A stretch of DNA of 64,000 bases from Anagrus nilaparvatae (lineage: Eukaryota; Arthropoda; Insecta; Hymenoptera; Mymaridae), in NCBI GenBank assembly GCA_022575985.1, contig JAKSXM010000132.1, positions 6,386,001 through 6,450,000 of the forward strand, read 5' to 3'. Every line of letters starts with the position of its first letter. Position 1 is the stretch's first letter. Of this stretch, positions 11,034 to 22,050 are shown one piece after another. The notes below the pieces were generated by a model. That model had not been told where the DNA came from and did not search any database. It worked only from the letters and a program-made list of their open reading frames with translations. The translations under genes were made by a program, and so were the position numbers.

Positions 11034-11667
11034 ATTAAAGTGGATTTAATTTTGTACTTTTTAGAAAAACTTTGCTCCCCAAATTTTTTTTTTAACTTTT
11101 GGTCATAAAAAGTCCTCAGCTCCAAGGATTTTGCTTTTGCTTTGCAAAAACACGTCATTGTAAGCACCTCAACTTTTCAGCTTTCTAATTTTTTAACATG
11201 CTGCAAAATTTTCTTAAACACTACCAAACAAATAGAAAATGATGCTTACACATATAAAAGCTGATCCCCAAAATTATAGAAGTCCGAGAACACTTTGTTT
11301 TATCAAAATAAAATTTTTTAAAATCAAAATTTTTCCATTTAAAATACATTGTTTTTCATTTGTAACGTATTTTAAATGGGTAAATTGCGATTTTTAAGAA
11401 TTTGATTTTTTTAAATAAAGTTTACTGGATTTTTATATGTGCAAACATCATTTTTTACGTGTTAGCTAGTGTTAAAAAAAATCTTGCAGCACATTAAAAA
11501 ATTAGAAAGCTGAGTGAAAACTGAAAAATTGAAATGCTTGCATGCACGTTTTTTTTCAAAGCATAAGCAAAATCCTTGGAGTTGGGGACTTTTTATAACC
11601 AAAAGTTCACAAAGAAGCCCGTGGTGCAAAGTTTTTCTATAAAGTCCAAAATTAGATCCACTCTAAT
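11034..11667. repeat. Palindromic element, arms about 300 bp
   Basis: Left arm 11034-11340 is inverted at 11365-11667. Matched landmarks include CTCCAAGGATTTTGCTTTTG / CAAAATCCTTGGAGTTGG, AGCTTTCTAATTTTTTAA / TTAAAAAATTAGAAAGCT, and the ends ATTAAAGTGGAT / ATCCACTCTAAT. The arms show scattered mismatches. TA-rich sequence flanks both sides. Non-coding. Confidence 0.85.
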
Positions 11668-11984
11668 ATATATATATATATAATTCAGGTCTAGCTTGAC
11701 TTCTGGTCAATTTGAAAAATTCTAACCGCTAAAAGTTAGGACTAAAAAATAATTTAGAAAAAAATTTTTTTAAATAATTTTTGTCTAGTGAGTTAAGCTG
11801 GACCTAGACATTTATAATTTTAGATTTATGATAACTGCAGTGTTACAATTCTTTTCCGGTTAAATTATGAATTTGTAAAATCACTAAAGTTGTTCGGGTC
11901 ATAGAGATATTGTAATATCTCTATGGTTCGGGTTGCAGTTAGCAGGGCTCAAAAAGGCACAAACAATCCGAAGCAAATGTAAAA

Positions 11985-12310
11985 CTAATGAATAATGAAG
12001 GTAAACGATTCTAATACCCAAAATTGTTTATGTTGAAGAATATTATTTCTCAAACATTTTGCTAGATGAGGAAAATCGCCAATGAAGAATAACTTCATAT
12101 TTTCCAAGAAAGGATGTGTACAAAATAATTTTCTTGGATTTATTTTCATTATGGTCCGAACACCACGATTCCACTGAGCTCCATCAGATGTTACAACGTG
12201 AACATTAAATCCAACATTCTTAAGCATTTCTATGCAATCTATTATCAATTTATGTAATATTACTGAAGTAACATTATCTCGACTTAGAAAACAACCTAAA
12301 ACCTGCAAAC
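11985..12310 (-). pseudogene. P-element/THAP9-type transposase relic
   Basis: About 105 codons on the - strand resemble the RNase H-like core of P-element/THAP9 transposases. The landmarks are VTSDGAQWNRGV (a catalytic-type Asp in the family's SDGAxxNR motif) and FFIGDFPHLAKCLRNN (the family's second Asp-Pro-His-Leu-hK box). A plausible splice acceptor (TTTGCAG) precedes VLGCFLSRDN, so this looks like a single exon of a former multi-exon gene; the 17 or so residues ahead of it in the open frame would be intron. No THAP domain, GTP-binding insertion or inverted repeats were found nearby. Probably a dead fragment. Confidence 0.7.
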
Positions 12311-12539
12311 AATAATTTGCTAAAATAGGTTCAACAGTAAATAAATATATAAACATATATAAATATACTATAATAAATATACTACTGTAATTTTCTATAA
12401 ATCATAGATTTAGGTTGAAACATAAATACTAGGACATGATTGGCCTTAACATTTTTTTGGTGTTCGGGAGTGTATTTTTCTAAATAAACAAAACCTCTAA
12501 TGAGCTTTGATTTTTTCTAAAATTACAAAATAAAGGATA

Positions 12540-13262
12540 CAACTATTTACTCACTGTAATAGATCATTTTTCAAAGTATACTTGGGCTGTACCATTAAAA
12601 CAAAAAACGGATAAGAAAATCAGTAAGGCATTGAAATCAATATTTAAACAGGGACGAGTGCCTTTAAAACTTCGCGTTGACCAGGAAACCGAATTCTAAA
12701 ACAAGACTTGTAAACAATTGCTGCAAAAATATAAAGTTTAATTATTTTCTACGTACAGCCCCTTGAAAGCTTTGATTGTAGAGTATTACCATCCTACTTT
12801 GAAAAGTATCATGTGAAAAAAAATTTTGGCTGCAAGGAAATTATAAATGGATAGATATTTTAACAGAATTAATTTCCAAGTATAGCAATACCAAACATCG
12901 AACATCATAAGAATGAATTATTAATTTTGCAAAGATTTTCAATAGGAAATGTGTCAGAGATAAACCAAAATTTTAAGTATCAGCAAAAGTTCATATAAGC
13001 AAATATTAACATATTTTTGAAAAGGGATATACCGCAAATTATACAAAGTTAAGTCGACTTTTCCATTCACGTATGAATTAAAGGATTATTAAGGAAATCT
13101 AATTGCTGGAGGATTTTATGAATTCGAACTTAAAAAAACAACCAATTCAGATGCTTATCTAATTTAATATGTTTTAAAAAAGAGTGGAAATAAGCTTTTT
13201 GTAAAATAGCTTAGTTTCAACAATTCTCACAACAACTGGATAGAAAAATCTGATTTATAAGA
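12540..13262 (+). pseudogene. Maverick/Polinton-type integrase relic with chromodomain
   Basis: A + strand retroviral-type integrase of the kind carried by Maverick/Polinton elements, broken by stops and frameshifts. Visible pieces in order: YLLTVIDHFSKYTWAVPL (first catalytic Asp region), GRVPLKLRVDQETEF followed by a stop (second Asp region), GNYKWIDILTELISKYSNTKH, FEKGYTANYTKL (linker), GGFYEFELK-like residues and a C-terminal chromodomain-like stretch VLKKSGNKLFVK, stop, LSFNNSHNNWIEKSDL. In-frame stops (TAA, TAG) and at least one frame change show it is long dead. No protein-primed polymerase, ATPase, protease or capsid gene of a Maverick is visible, so only this gene persisted or was inserted. 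Confidence 0.72.
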
Positions 13263-14460
13263 TACAGATAGATCTGATCTTTTAATTAGAGTTTATTATT
13301 AATTTTAACAGCCATAGGTAAAGATTATAGCAGATCTTCACCATCTTCAGACATTGCTCAACTCAAACAAGATGAAAGTGAGAAGAGTGAACAAAAATGT
13401 TGAGTATGAAATTTTAAAGGAAAAGAAGCAATTAGATTTTTAAATCCAACGTATAGTGAAAATAATAAATACGCAAATTCTCAACATAGTTATGCGAAAA
13501 ACACTGATAAAAAATCTTATTAAAAATCAGATAAAGAGCGTTTATTATAAAAATGTCATTTTTATTGTAAAATATTTTTTAAGGCTTTATTATCTATCCT
13601 TTTAAGCTGTTTACCCTTCCGAGAAAGTAAACCTTTAGATTTTAGAATTTTGAGAATATGTTTTATACTAAAGAAATAATGAGAGTAAATTAAAATATTT
13701 AACATTAATTTATATAACAAAACAAATCATGTTCATAACATGCTCGATCTCGATCGATATACTCATATTTACTTTCTTAGTATACTTCCGGTAATCATCG
13801 ACAATCTTCGTATTATAAATCTTTCGGTAACCTAGAATTCATCAAAAGTCTTTTTTACATAAAATTTGAAAAAAAGCTGAAAACTTTGCTAAAAATATAT
13901 ATTTACTATTAAGCATTATATTAAAACATATTTACTATTCAATATTTATAATTACATCGATCTATTTCATAAGAAGGTTTCTTTTATTTTTTTGTTAAAT
14001 ATATGATACATGTGTACTTACAAGAAATAAAATTATAATAGGTCAGCAGAAGGCTAATGATAATAACTGATCATTGAATGACATAAAATATTTTTTTTTT
14101 TAATTCTAAACTGTTCTAGATTTTATTGAATATTATGAATTACATTATAAAATTTTTAATAATATCAATTGTTGTAATGTTTGTTTTTGTAAATTTTGGT
14201 TATTTAATATATGGCTCAATTTAAATCAAACCGGAATAAGATGCATGGTCAGCTCTTTAAATCGGATCCAGAGTATTTTTTCCCGAAAGTACTACTAAAA
14301 ATAATCCTCCAATCTGTCAATTTTTAGCTTATGAGGTTCAGTCCTCCATTTTTAGCGGCCATATTAATTATGTTTTGGACTTTTATAAAATAAGTAAGAA
14401 AAACGAGAGAACATTTTTCTTATTTTTTCTGTAAAAAGCACACATTCACATGAAAAATTT
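13263..14460. other. AT-rich spacer, nothing recognised
   Basis: No credible open frame, RNA gene or inverted repeat. Sequence directly after the integrase relic may be the residue of the same dead element but shows no recognisable motif. Confidence 0.45.
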
Positions 14461-14830
14461 TTTCCTTTTAGGCCCGGATAGGAAATTTTCCGTAGAATCC
14501 AATTCTGGGCTCAAAAATTTTTTTTGAGCTGCGCATGGGCGAAAAATCGTTAAAATATCGCAGAAACTTGAATTCTTTTAAATTAATTTATTTAAATTTT
14601 TAAAATTTGAATATCTCAAAAGTATATAAATAAAAAATCCTCTAGTAGGTTTCCTAACACTTCTAACACTTCAAATTTTATGATGAAAAAGAAAAACCAC
14701 TGGGTTATTGCGTTTTGAGAGCTCTAGATCAAAGTATAGCAGCTTTAAAACTTCGTTTTTTACAAATTTCAAAGTTCCCGCCAAGTCACGTGACCAATTA
14801 AAAATCTGACCAAAAATTTGAATTCCGTTT
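14461..14830. repeat. Dispersed repeat with GCGCATG box (copy 1)
   Basis: Shares ATAGGAAATTTyCCGTAGAA, TTCTGG, a GAGCTGCGCATG-like box and GTCACGTGACCA with 58893-59222. In both copies the parts occur in the same order, with a different insertion between them. Here the inverted-repeat element starting at 14603 interrupts or overlaps it. Non-coding. Confidence 0.6.
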
Positions 14831-15231
14831 TGTTTTTATTCTGTTCAAAAAGAATTAAATTGAAAATAATTGTTTTTAAAAGAATTAACCTTAAAATAAT
14901 AATTTTAAAATAATTCCTCTCTAAAGAATTGAATAAACATTAAATCTTTTCTGCGTAACAAAAAATTCTTTTAGGTTTGGTGTGTAGTTTTTTAATATAT
15001 TACAATTATTCCTTTAAAGTTCGTCGTTTTAATACAAAAACTCCTAAAAACATTAAAAAATATATAAAAAATATAATATTTGTAAAAAACGAAGTTTTAA
15101 GCTGCTATGTTTTGATCTAGAGCTCTCAAAACGCAATAACCCAGTGGTTTCACTTTTTCATCATAAAATTTAAAGTGTTAGGAAACCTACTAGAGGATTT
15201 TTTATTTATATACTTTTGAGAAATTCAAATT
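14603..15231. repeat. Inverted-repeat element, arms about 160 bp
   Basis: Arm 14603-14767 is inverted at 15079-15231. Landmarks are CACTGGGTTATTGCGTTTTG / CAAAACGCAATAACCCAGTG, GAGCTCTAGATCAAA / TTTGATCTAGAGCTC and AAATCCTCTAGTAGGTTTCC / its inverse. Arms are nearly identical, the spacer is AT-rich, no open frame. Confidence 0.85.
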
Positions 15232-15379
15232 TAAAAAAAAAAATATTTTATATGCTAAATGTAACGTTACTTTTTCACAACATAAAACTCATTATTTTGA
15301 ATATTATTTTATTATTTGTAATACTTTGGCACAGCCACCATTTATTATTTCTTAAATAATCAAAATTAATTCATTTATA

Positions 15380-15570
15380 ATAGACCTGACGTAGAGCCCC
15401 GTTTCGTAGACAAATTTTATCCTTGATAGGTCGATGGAATTTTCCAACGAGTATTTATGTTTTTTGGGTCGCTGAACACGAATATGATATCGGTTTTTAC
15501 CGAAAATGGTTCAGTTGCCCAAAATAGGAATTTTGAGGTTTTTATTTTGCGGGTTTTTTAACATTTTCGT
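15380..15570. repeat. Dispersed copy of the 122-bp satellite unit
   Basis: Contains TTTTTTGGGTCGCTGAACAC, GATATCGGTTTTTACCGAAAA and GTTCAGTTGCCCAAAATAGG. These are the reverse complement of the unit tandemly repeated at 18650-19168. Other degenerate copies are at about 40640 and 46115. Confidence 0.7.
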
Positions 15571-17286
15571 TAATTATATTAACACATTCGACCAAATTTG
15601 GTAAAAACAAATATCTTTTTCACGTTCATATCCTATCCTAAAAAGTACATGTCTTCGATACAGTAACTATGTACATTGTTATAGCTAAAAATCTCTCCTG
15701 ATTGGTTAATAAAAATGCATTGCTCAAATGTTTTTATTTTAAATTTGAAAATTTATTAATAATATAATTTTATAAAGTTAGGTTATAGCATGAATATTAT
15801 GATAAAAACAAAATTTTAAATATAAAACCTCAACATTTTTAGTCATATATGTTTTAGTATAAATACCAAAAATAATTTTTAAATGTTTTAATAATAAAAT
15901 TTTTTTTATACAAAAAATGTGCGGTTAATTAAAAAAAGCTAAAAAATCAGATCCTTCTAAATTTATTATACCAAATAAAATAGTTTGTATAAAATATAAA
16001 AATTAAGGGCACGTTGAAAAACCGTTTTTAAATAAAATTAATAAGTCACCAAGTTATTGGTACTATAGGTTATGATACTCGAAAGATAAATAATTATTTA
16101 TCTTTCAACAGATGAATTGGTTTAAAATGTATTGCAGGAACAAAAAGAAAAAATAAGTAATGTTTTAACCTTAACTTCTATGGTTTTAACAAATTTCCTA
16201 AAATTAGAACTCTCGTGGAAAAAGAAAGGGATATTATTTTTGTATTTTTTGTCTATAAAAATGATAAGACTAAAATTTTCAAAATTTCAGGTATCGGATA
16301 CGAAAAATTGAGTTATAATGAAATTTTTGGAATCTAAAGCTTTAATAAAAAAATTAGGAATAAAAAAAGGGTAGCTTCCGTACTTTTTAAGGCTAAAATT
16401 TTGTTTTAATCCGTAATAAGATCCCCAAAAATACACACAATACGGACTTTTTTAAAAATCGGGTTTTTAACATCTGAGCGTCTCAAAATGCACTTACATA
16501 CAAACATATCATTTATAAAAATTTGTTTAATCCTTCCAGGAGCCAGTAAATTATTTCGCGGTTTAGAATATTTTTTACTTGTGCATGTATGAGTAATTTT
16601 TATTCAAAAATTTTCGGGGTCAATCTATAATTTGATGAGATAGATTATACCTACAAAAATGTAGATAAATTGTGGAAAGAAAAAAGACCTAAATGGATTT
16701 CCGGTTGTAAAATTATATCTTTTATAGGTAAAAATTATTTTTGTTGGATAGAAATTCTGAAATAGCAAAAAATGTCTATTTATTAAACGTGTAAAAAAAT
16801 ATAGGTCTATTTAACTTTCCATTACGGTGTGAAACAAACATAGAATAATTGAACCCTGTGTTTTATACCGTAAATAATGGTTAGGCAATGGAAAAAAATA
16901 GGTGATTGTTTAAGAGACTCATGAAAGCTAAATGAATAAAAATAGGTTTTTGAACTAAGACTAAAATTTGGTGGTACAAAAACACCTGTAGGGTAAAAGC
17001 AGAAAGGCAGTTTTATGAATGATAAAACAAGTAAACGTAGCTTTTTAAAGATGCATATAACTAGCTAAAATTAATAATCAGTACCAAAGAGTAAAAATGA
17101 CTATTTGTTTGTGATAATATTAAAATTCTTAGAATAAAAATTAATTATCTTTAATAGACTTCTCTGATCACAGTGAAGTAGCTCTTTTACTGATCAAGTA
17201 AATTTTATTTACTGGAGAAAGCTATTTTTTCTGAATTTACTAATTTCGTTCAACTACTCTTATACACTTTTATCACATCAATTTAT
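15571..17286. other. AT-rich spacer with minor hairpins
   Basis: A perfect small palindrome (GAAAGATAAATAATTATTTATCTTTC-type, at about 16080-16108) and a fragment at 16440-16500 resembling the CA-repeat element tail (AAAATCGGGTTTTTAACATC) are all that stand out. No gene. Confidence 0.45.
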
Positions 17287-17640
17287 TAACATAGAACATG
17301 TTCATTGGATAAAGTATTTGAAAAAGTCCGGCTCGGCAGAACGGGTCGAAATATTGATGTTTTTATGGAGAGGGGTGAAATGGACTTAGAATATTTTCGA
17401 TTTAGGGACTTAGAATAATTTGAAGTGGGAGCCAGGGCCTGATCAGGCTCTGATAAGAATAAGACCTTAGAATACTTTAGGTTTATGGACTGAGGCTAAT
17501 TTATATTTCGGGATTTATTGAAATTTTTGTTTTAGGATTTATAATAATTAGGGAGTATACGTTAAAAGTGTTAAGAGAACGTGTTCCATGATCGTTGGTT
17601 GTATGAGAACACAAAACAGTTGCAAGTTTTTAAATATAAA
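17287..17640. repeat. ATGTTCC-family repeat, copy 2
   Basis: Starts TAACATAGAACATGTTCATT, followed by AAAAGTCCGGCTCGGCAG. Ends GAACGTGTTCCATGATCGTT, then a CACAAAACAGTTGCAAG tail. The interior carries repeated GGACTTAGAATA-type phrases in place of the GCACC tandem of other copies. Confidence 0.75.
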
Positions 17641-18118
17641 TAACAAAAAAATAAATTAAAAACAACTATATGACGGATTCCACGCCAATTGGGCCCAAGT
17701 TGAAATGAAGGGTCTCAGAAATGGGTCCAAACTATTTTTTCCCAAAAGTACAACTAATGATAAGTTTCCATACCAATTTTTAGTTCAAATGGTTTAAACG
17801 ATTAAATTTGTTTATTTTGCGCAAAAGTTCATTTAAAAGAATACAATTTCAAACAATTATAACTTATTTTTTGGACAAAAATTAATTAGTTTTATACTTT
17901 TTACTAGGTAAATGAAATTATTGAACATAATACATAGTTAAATTTCACCGCAAAAAATTAGGGTCATTTATTAAATTAGAATTTATCATTTACAATATTT
18001 TATCTGTTTTCAAATAATAATTTAAAATATTTTTAATAAATAATTGTTTCATAATGAATAAAAGGCAGTAATTCTCTGCGCGAAGCGCAGTTGTTTCTAG
18101 TTAGATAAAAAACATAAA
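17641..18118. other. AT-rich spacer
   Basis: Includes a fragment at about 17700-17770 (CTATTTTTTCCCAAAAGTAC) similar to 14268-14300. Otherwise nothing recognised. Confidence 0.4.
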
Positions 18119-18636
18119 TAATACTAAAAAAATTTACAACCGGTTTGTGTAACTACACAACCAACGAGCATGGAACATGTTCATTTATAACATTGATGAT
18201 AAAGTATTTATTGTGTTCATAATATAAATATTTATATGCAAATATTTATATTTAGATTTTTATTATAGAAATCATGCTGCTTAGACATCAAAATGAACCA
18301 AATTAATTAAATTTTCAAATTATTATAGTTTTTTAAATAATATGAATATGAATTTATTTTTTATTAATTTTTATAATGAATTCTTAAAAAATTCTACACC
18401 AATGGTCCCTAGGTACTTCTGCACCAAAGGTCTTTAGGGACTTCTGCACCAATGCTCCCTAGGTACTTCTGCACCAAAAGTCCCTGAATCGAAAATATTC
18501 TAAGAACATTTGACCCCCCCCCCTAAAAACGTCAATTTTTGACCCCCCCCTAAAAGCGTCACTTTTTCACCCCCCCCTGCCGAGCCGGACTTTTTCAAAT
18601 ACCCCATCCAATGAACATGTTCCATGTTAAAAGGTT
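18119..18636. repeat. ATGTTCC-family repeat, copy 3 (inverted)
   Basis: Reverse orientation: starts at the ACCGGTTTGTGTAACTACAC hairpin end with GAGCATGGAACATGTTCATT. Ends CCCATCCAATGAACATGTTC. Near the right end a unit of about 24 bp (ACTTCTGCACCAAAGGTCCC) repeats about four times, followed by C8-C9 tracts separated by TAAAAACGTCA-like spacers. Confidence 0.82.
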
Positions 18637-18649
18637 TAGAAAATCTAAA

Positions 18650-19168
18650 AAAAATAGCCTAAAATTACCTATTGTGGGTACATGAATCATTTTTAGTAAA
18701 AACTGATATTATATTCGTGTTCAGGGACCCGAAAAGCATAAGCAGTTGATGAAAATCTTAAAAACCCCGCAAAGTATAAACTCAAAATTCCTATTGCGGG
18801 CAACTGAACCATTTTCGATAAAAACCGATATAATATTCGTGTTCAGCAACCCGAAAAACATAAGTAACCCTCGCGTAAATAAAAAAATCCCCGAAAATTA
18901 ACCAAAAGTTGCCTATTGCGGGCAACTGGATCATTTTCGGTAAAACCCGATATCATATTCGTGTTCAGCGACCCGAAAAACATAAGTAATGGACGAAAAT
19001 ATTAAAAAACCCGCAAAAAAAACCTCGAAATTCCTATTGTGGGAAACTGAACCATATTCTGTGAAAACCGATATAATATTCATGTTCAGCAACCCGAAAA
19101 ACATAAGTAACCCTCGCGTAAATAAAAACATCCCCGAAAATTAACCTAAAGTTGCTTATTGTGGGCAA
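18650..19168. repeat. 122-bp tandem satellite, about 4 copies
   Basis: The phrase GTGTTCAGCrACCCGAAAAA recurs at 18717, 18839, 18961 and (as ATGTTCAG) 19082, a period of 121-122 bp. Each unit has GATATmATATTC, GTTCAGC and CTATTGyGGGcAACTG boxes. Alternate units are more alike (the CCCTCGCGTAAATAAAAA version alternates with an ATGGACGAAAAT version), so the ancestral repeat may be a dimer of about 243 bp. A 66-aa open frame within is a by-product. Confidence 0.88.
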
Positions 19169-19473
19169 TAAATAAATATTTTTAAATACTTTTTTATGGG
19201 AAAACTATTGCAATTAGGTGGTAAAGCAACCTAACCGTGTATGTAAAGGCGGAAGTTTTAAAAATATAATCTGGGCTTTATTCATTAATTAATTTAAAAG
19301 CAAAAAATTCTATCCATTCTATGCAACTATTGTTTTAGTAAATTTATCATTAGGATGTACATAGTAATAATACAATGTACATAGTAAATACTTATAGACA
19401 GAATTTTGTAATGATCTCTTGTAACGGAGCTTAAGCAGTACTTTTTAAAAATATTAATTGATCAAATTATTAA

Positions 19474-19698
19474 CCCTCCCCGGTCTTCGTAGGACGAATT
19501 CGTTTAGCGGTGTTTCAAAATTTCCCCTGGGTTTCACTTTAAAAATTTTTGGCCAAAACCTTCGGGAATATATTGTTGAATAGTTTTACTAAATACTCAA
19601 AAAAAGTTTAGACCGATTTATAACTTTAAATTTGGCCAAAGTCGTATGTGTCCCACGAAGACTGCTGTGTATAGTAAAACGTCGAAGACCGCTAAAGG
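19474..19698. repeat. piggyBac-like MITE with TTAA target duplication
   Basis: A 225-bp non-coding element. Ends CCCTCCCCGGTCTTCG and (inverted) CCTTTAGCGGTCTTCG are flanked on both sides by TTAA (19470-19473 and 19699-19702). TTAA duplications with CCY-starting termini are the hallmark of piggyBac. No transposase inside, so it would have been mobilised in trans. Confidence 0.65.
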
Positions 19699-19938
19699 TT
19701 AATTATATGTTTAGAGCGTATCTAATTTTATTGGATTGAGCAATATAGAAGAATATTATACGATACTAAGATAATAAATAATAAATGGACAGTTGATGTG
19801 AATTTACCCCCACCGTGGAATTTACAAAGAAAAAAAAACACAATCAGCATAATAATAGGTTTAACAAAAGAATTATTTATTTAAACGCACTAATTTGATA
19901 AAAAGTTGCACAATTAAAGGCTAAAAATATAATATATA

Positions 19939-20206
19939 CAGGCACGTATCTAGAAATTTTTTTCGAAGGGGGCCAAACAAATTCAGGAGGGGGCAAGAAC
20001 CTAATAATACTAATAATTATGGTCTAAATTCGTTTCATAAGAATCAAAATTTACAACTTTTCTTATATTTGAAATTTTTTAAAAGTTATATTTGTTAATA
20101 AACAATAAAAAATTTTAGGGCTAAAAATATTCCAATTTTTGCAAAAAATTTTCATTTCCGAGGGGGAGGACATGACCCTTTGGCCCCCCTTCTGGATACG
20201 TGCCTG
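19939..20206. repeat. hAT-like MITE
   Basis: Inverted ends CAGGCACGTATCTAGAAAT / (inverse) CAGGCACGTATCCAGAAGG, with G-rich subterminal runs (GGGGGCC). This resembles the CAGnGGCGnATCCAG ends common in hAT MITEs. Flanks are ATATATA and GATATAT, so an 8-bp duplication is only approximate. Confidence 0.6.
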
Positions 20207-21057
20207 GATATATTTATCTTTTAGTATTTAGCTACTGAAAAGTAACCAATAGTAACAAAACCATTGCAATTTTGTAGTACTTACTTATACTAACAAATTT
20301 CTTATACTTACTTTGTTGAAAGGTCATGTTCTCTTCATCAATAAGCTTATTTTAATATTATTTACATAATTCTTTAAGAGCAATTAAATCATTAATTTTA
20401 TTTTTTGTAGGTATCTCGCATAATATTTGTTTTTTAATATTAAAAAAAGATTTATCGAAAAAAACTTCTGATTACTGTTATTATGTGCTACTCTAATTAA
20501 TTGATTTATTTTTTTTAATTTATTTATTGTGAATTAATTTTTAAATAATCGCAATCGGAATTTTTTCCTCGTACAGTTAGGATGAATACTCTTGACACAG
20601 TTCATCTATATGCTTATCCCGTTAGAACCCATGAACCCGCTCACTGGAATGGACACTGAGTTTAATTACTTCTGATTTTTTTTAAATAACTCAAATTCAA
20701 TTCTTCTAGTAAAATAATGATTTTGCATGAGATAAAATTATATTAAAAAAATTTTTCTTTAATAATATACTGACGTTTAAGATAATTATCGGTTTATGCA
20801 TCATTCTAAATTCGATATTTTCTTTATAGATTGCGTAAAGTTTTGTGGATAAAAAGTCATAATTATATAAAAAATACATTTTGAAACACGAGCCTAAAGA
20901 AACTGCATGATTTGATACAGGATGAAGAAGTATAAAGTTTAAACTCCACACGCTTCGGTTATCTATGTTTATATTTAAATTTGTTTATACTATGTAAATG
21001 TTTATACTATATATAAACTGCTTATACTTTATTTATACAAAAAAAATTTATAATTGA
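20207..21057. other. AT-rich spacer, nothing firm
   Basis: A stretch at about 20810-20940 is the inverse of a stretch at about 28150-28330 (AACTGCATGATTTGATACAG / CTGTATCAAATC), so it is an unclassified dispersed repeat. A 81-codon - strand frame here is not credible as a gene. Confidence 0.45.
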
Positions 21058-21617
21058 TTTGTGTAACTATACAACCAACGAGAATGGAACATATTGTTCA
21101 CTTATAACACTGATAATAAAGTATCTATTGTTTTCATAATATAAATATTTATATCCAAATATTTATATTTAGATTTTTATTATAGAAATCATGCTGCTTA
21201 GACATCAAAGTGAACAAAATTAATTAAATTTTCAAATTATTATAGTTTTTTAAATAATATGAATTTATTTTTTATTAATTTTTACAGTTAATTCTTTGAA
21301 TATTCTGCACCAATGGTCCCTAGGTAATTCTGCACCAAAGGTTCCTAGGGACTTCTTCACCAAAGGTTTTTAGGGACTTCTGCACCATAGGTTTCTAGGT
21401 ATACTTCTGCACCAATGGTCCCTAGGTAATTCTGCACCAAAGGTTCCTAGGTACTTTTGCACCAAAGGTCTTTAGGGACTTCTGCACCAAAGGTCCCTAA
21501 ATCGAAAATATTCTAAGTCCATTTCACCCCCCCCCCTAAAAACGTCAATTTTTCACCCCCCCCTGCCGAGCCGGAATTTTTCAAATACCCCATCCAATGA
21601 ACATGTTCCATGTTACT
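21058..21617. repeat. ATGTTCC-family repeat, copy 4 with expanded core tandem
   Basis: Same orientation and ends as the 18119 copy, but the internal unit of about 24 bp (CTTCTGCACCAAAGGTyCCTAGG) is expanded to about eight copies at 21303-21495. Poly-C tracts and CTGCCGAGCCGGA follow, then CCCATCCAATGAACATGTTC. Confidence 0.85.
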
Positions 21618-22050
21618 GTAATAGATTTAAGGGGGTAGTTTTTGACACAGTTAAGTAATTAGTGACTTTATATAAACCCATTCAAAATAGCGCATTAAAT
21701 ATTAAGCATGTTTTAATACTAAAAACTGAGAGTGCGTGAATATTCTTTTTTACGATTTTGTAGCAGATGAAAATACGAATTTACAAACGTAGATAAAGTA
21801 GAATATATAATTCACAAATCGAAAATATGCAATTTGCCTAGTTTACAGATCGATCTCTTATAGTGAGTAATATAGTATAGTAATTATAGTCATCGTCAAA
21901 TATTTTTATGTGTTTTATATAATCTCATGCTTCGTATTGCGAACCTTCAAGTTCATCGACTCGCACTATGTGAATCATGGGTTTTACTCAGAGCATGCGA
22001 AAATTATATCAAAAGTACAGGCTGGGATTTTCGGTGTAAATTTCAATAAT
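21618..22050. other. Non-coding spacer
   Basis: No supported gene or repeat; a 78-codon open frame overlapping the following repeat has no recognisable features. Confidence 0.4.
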
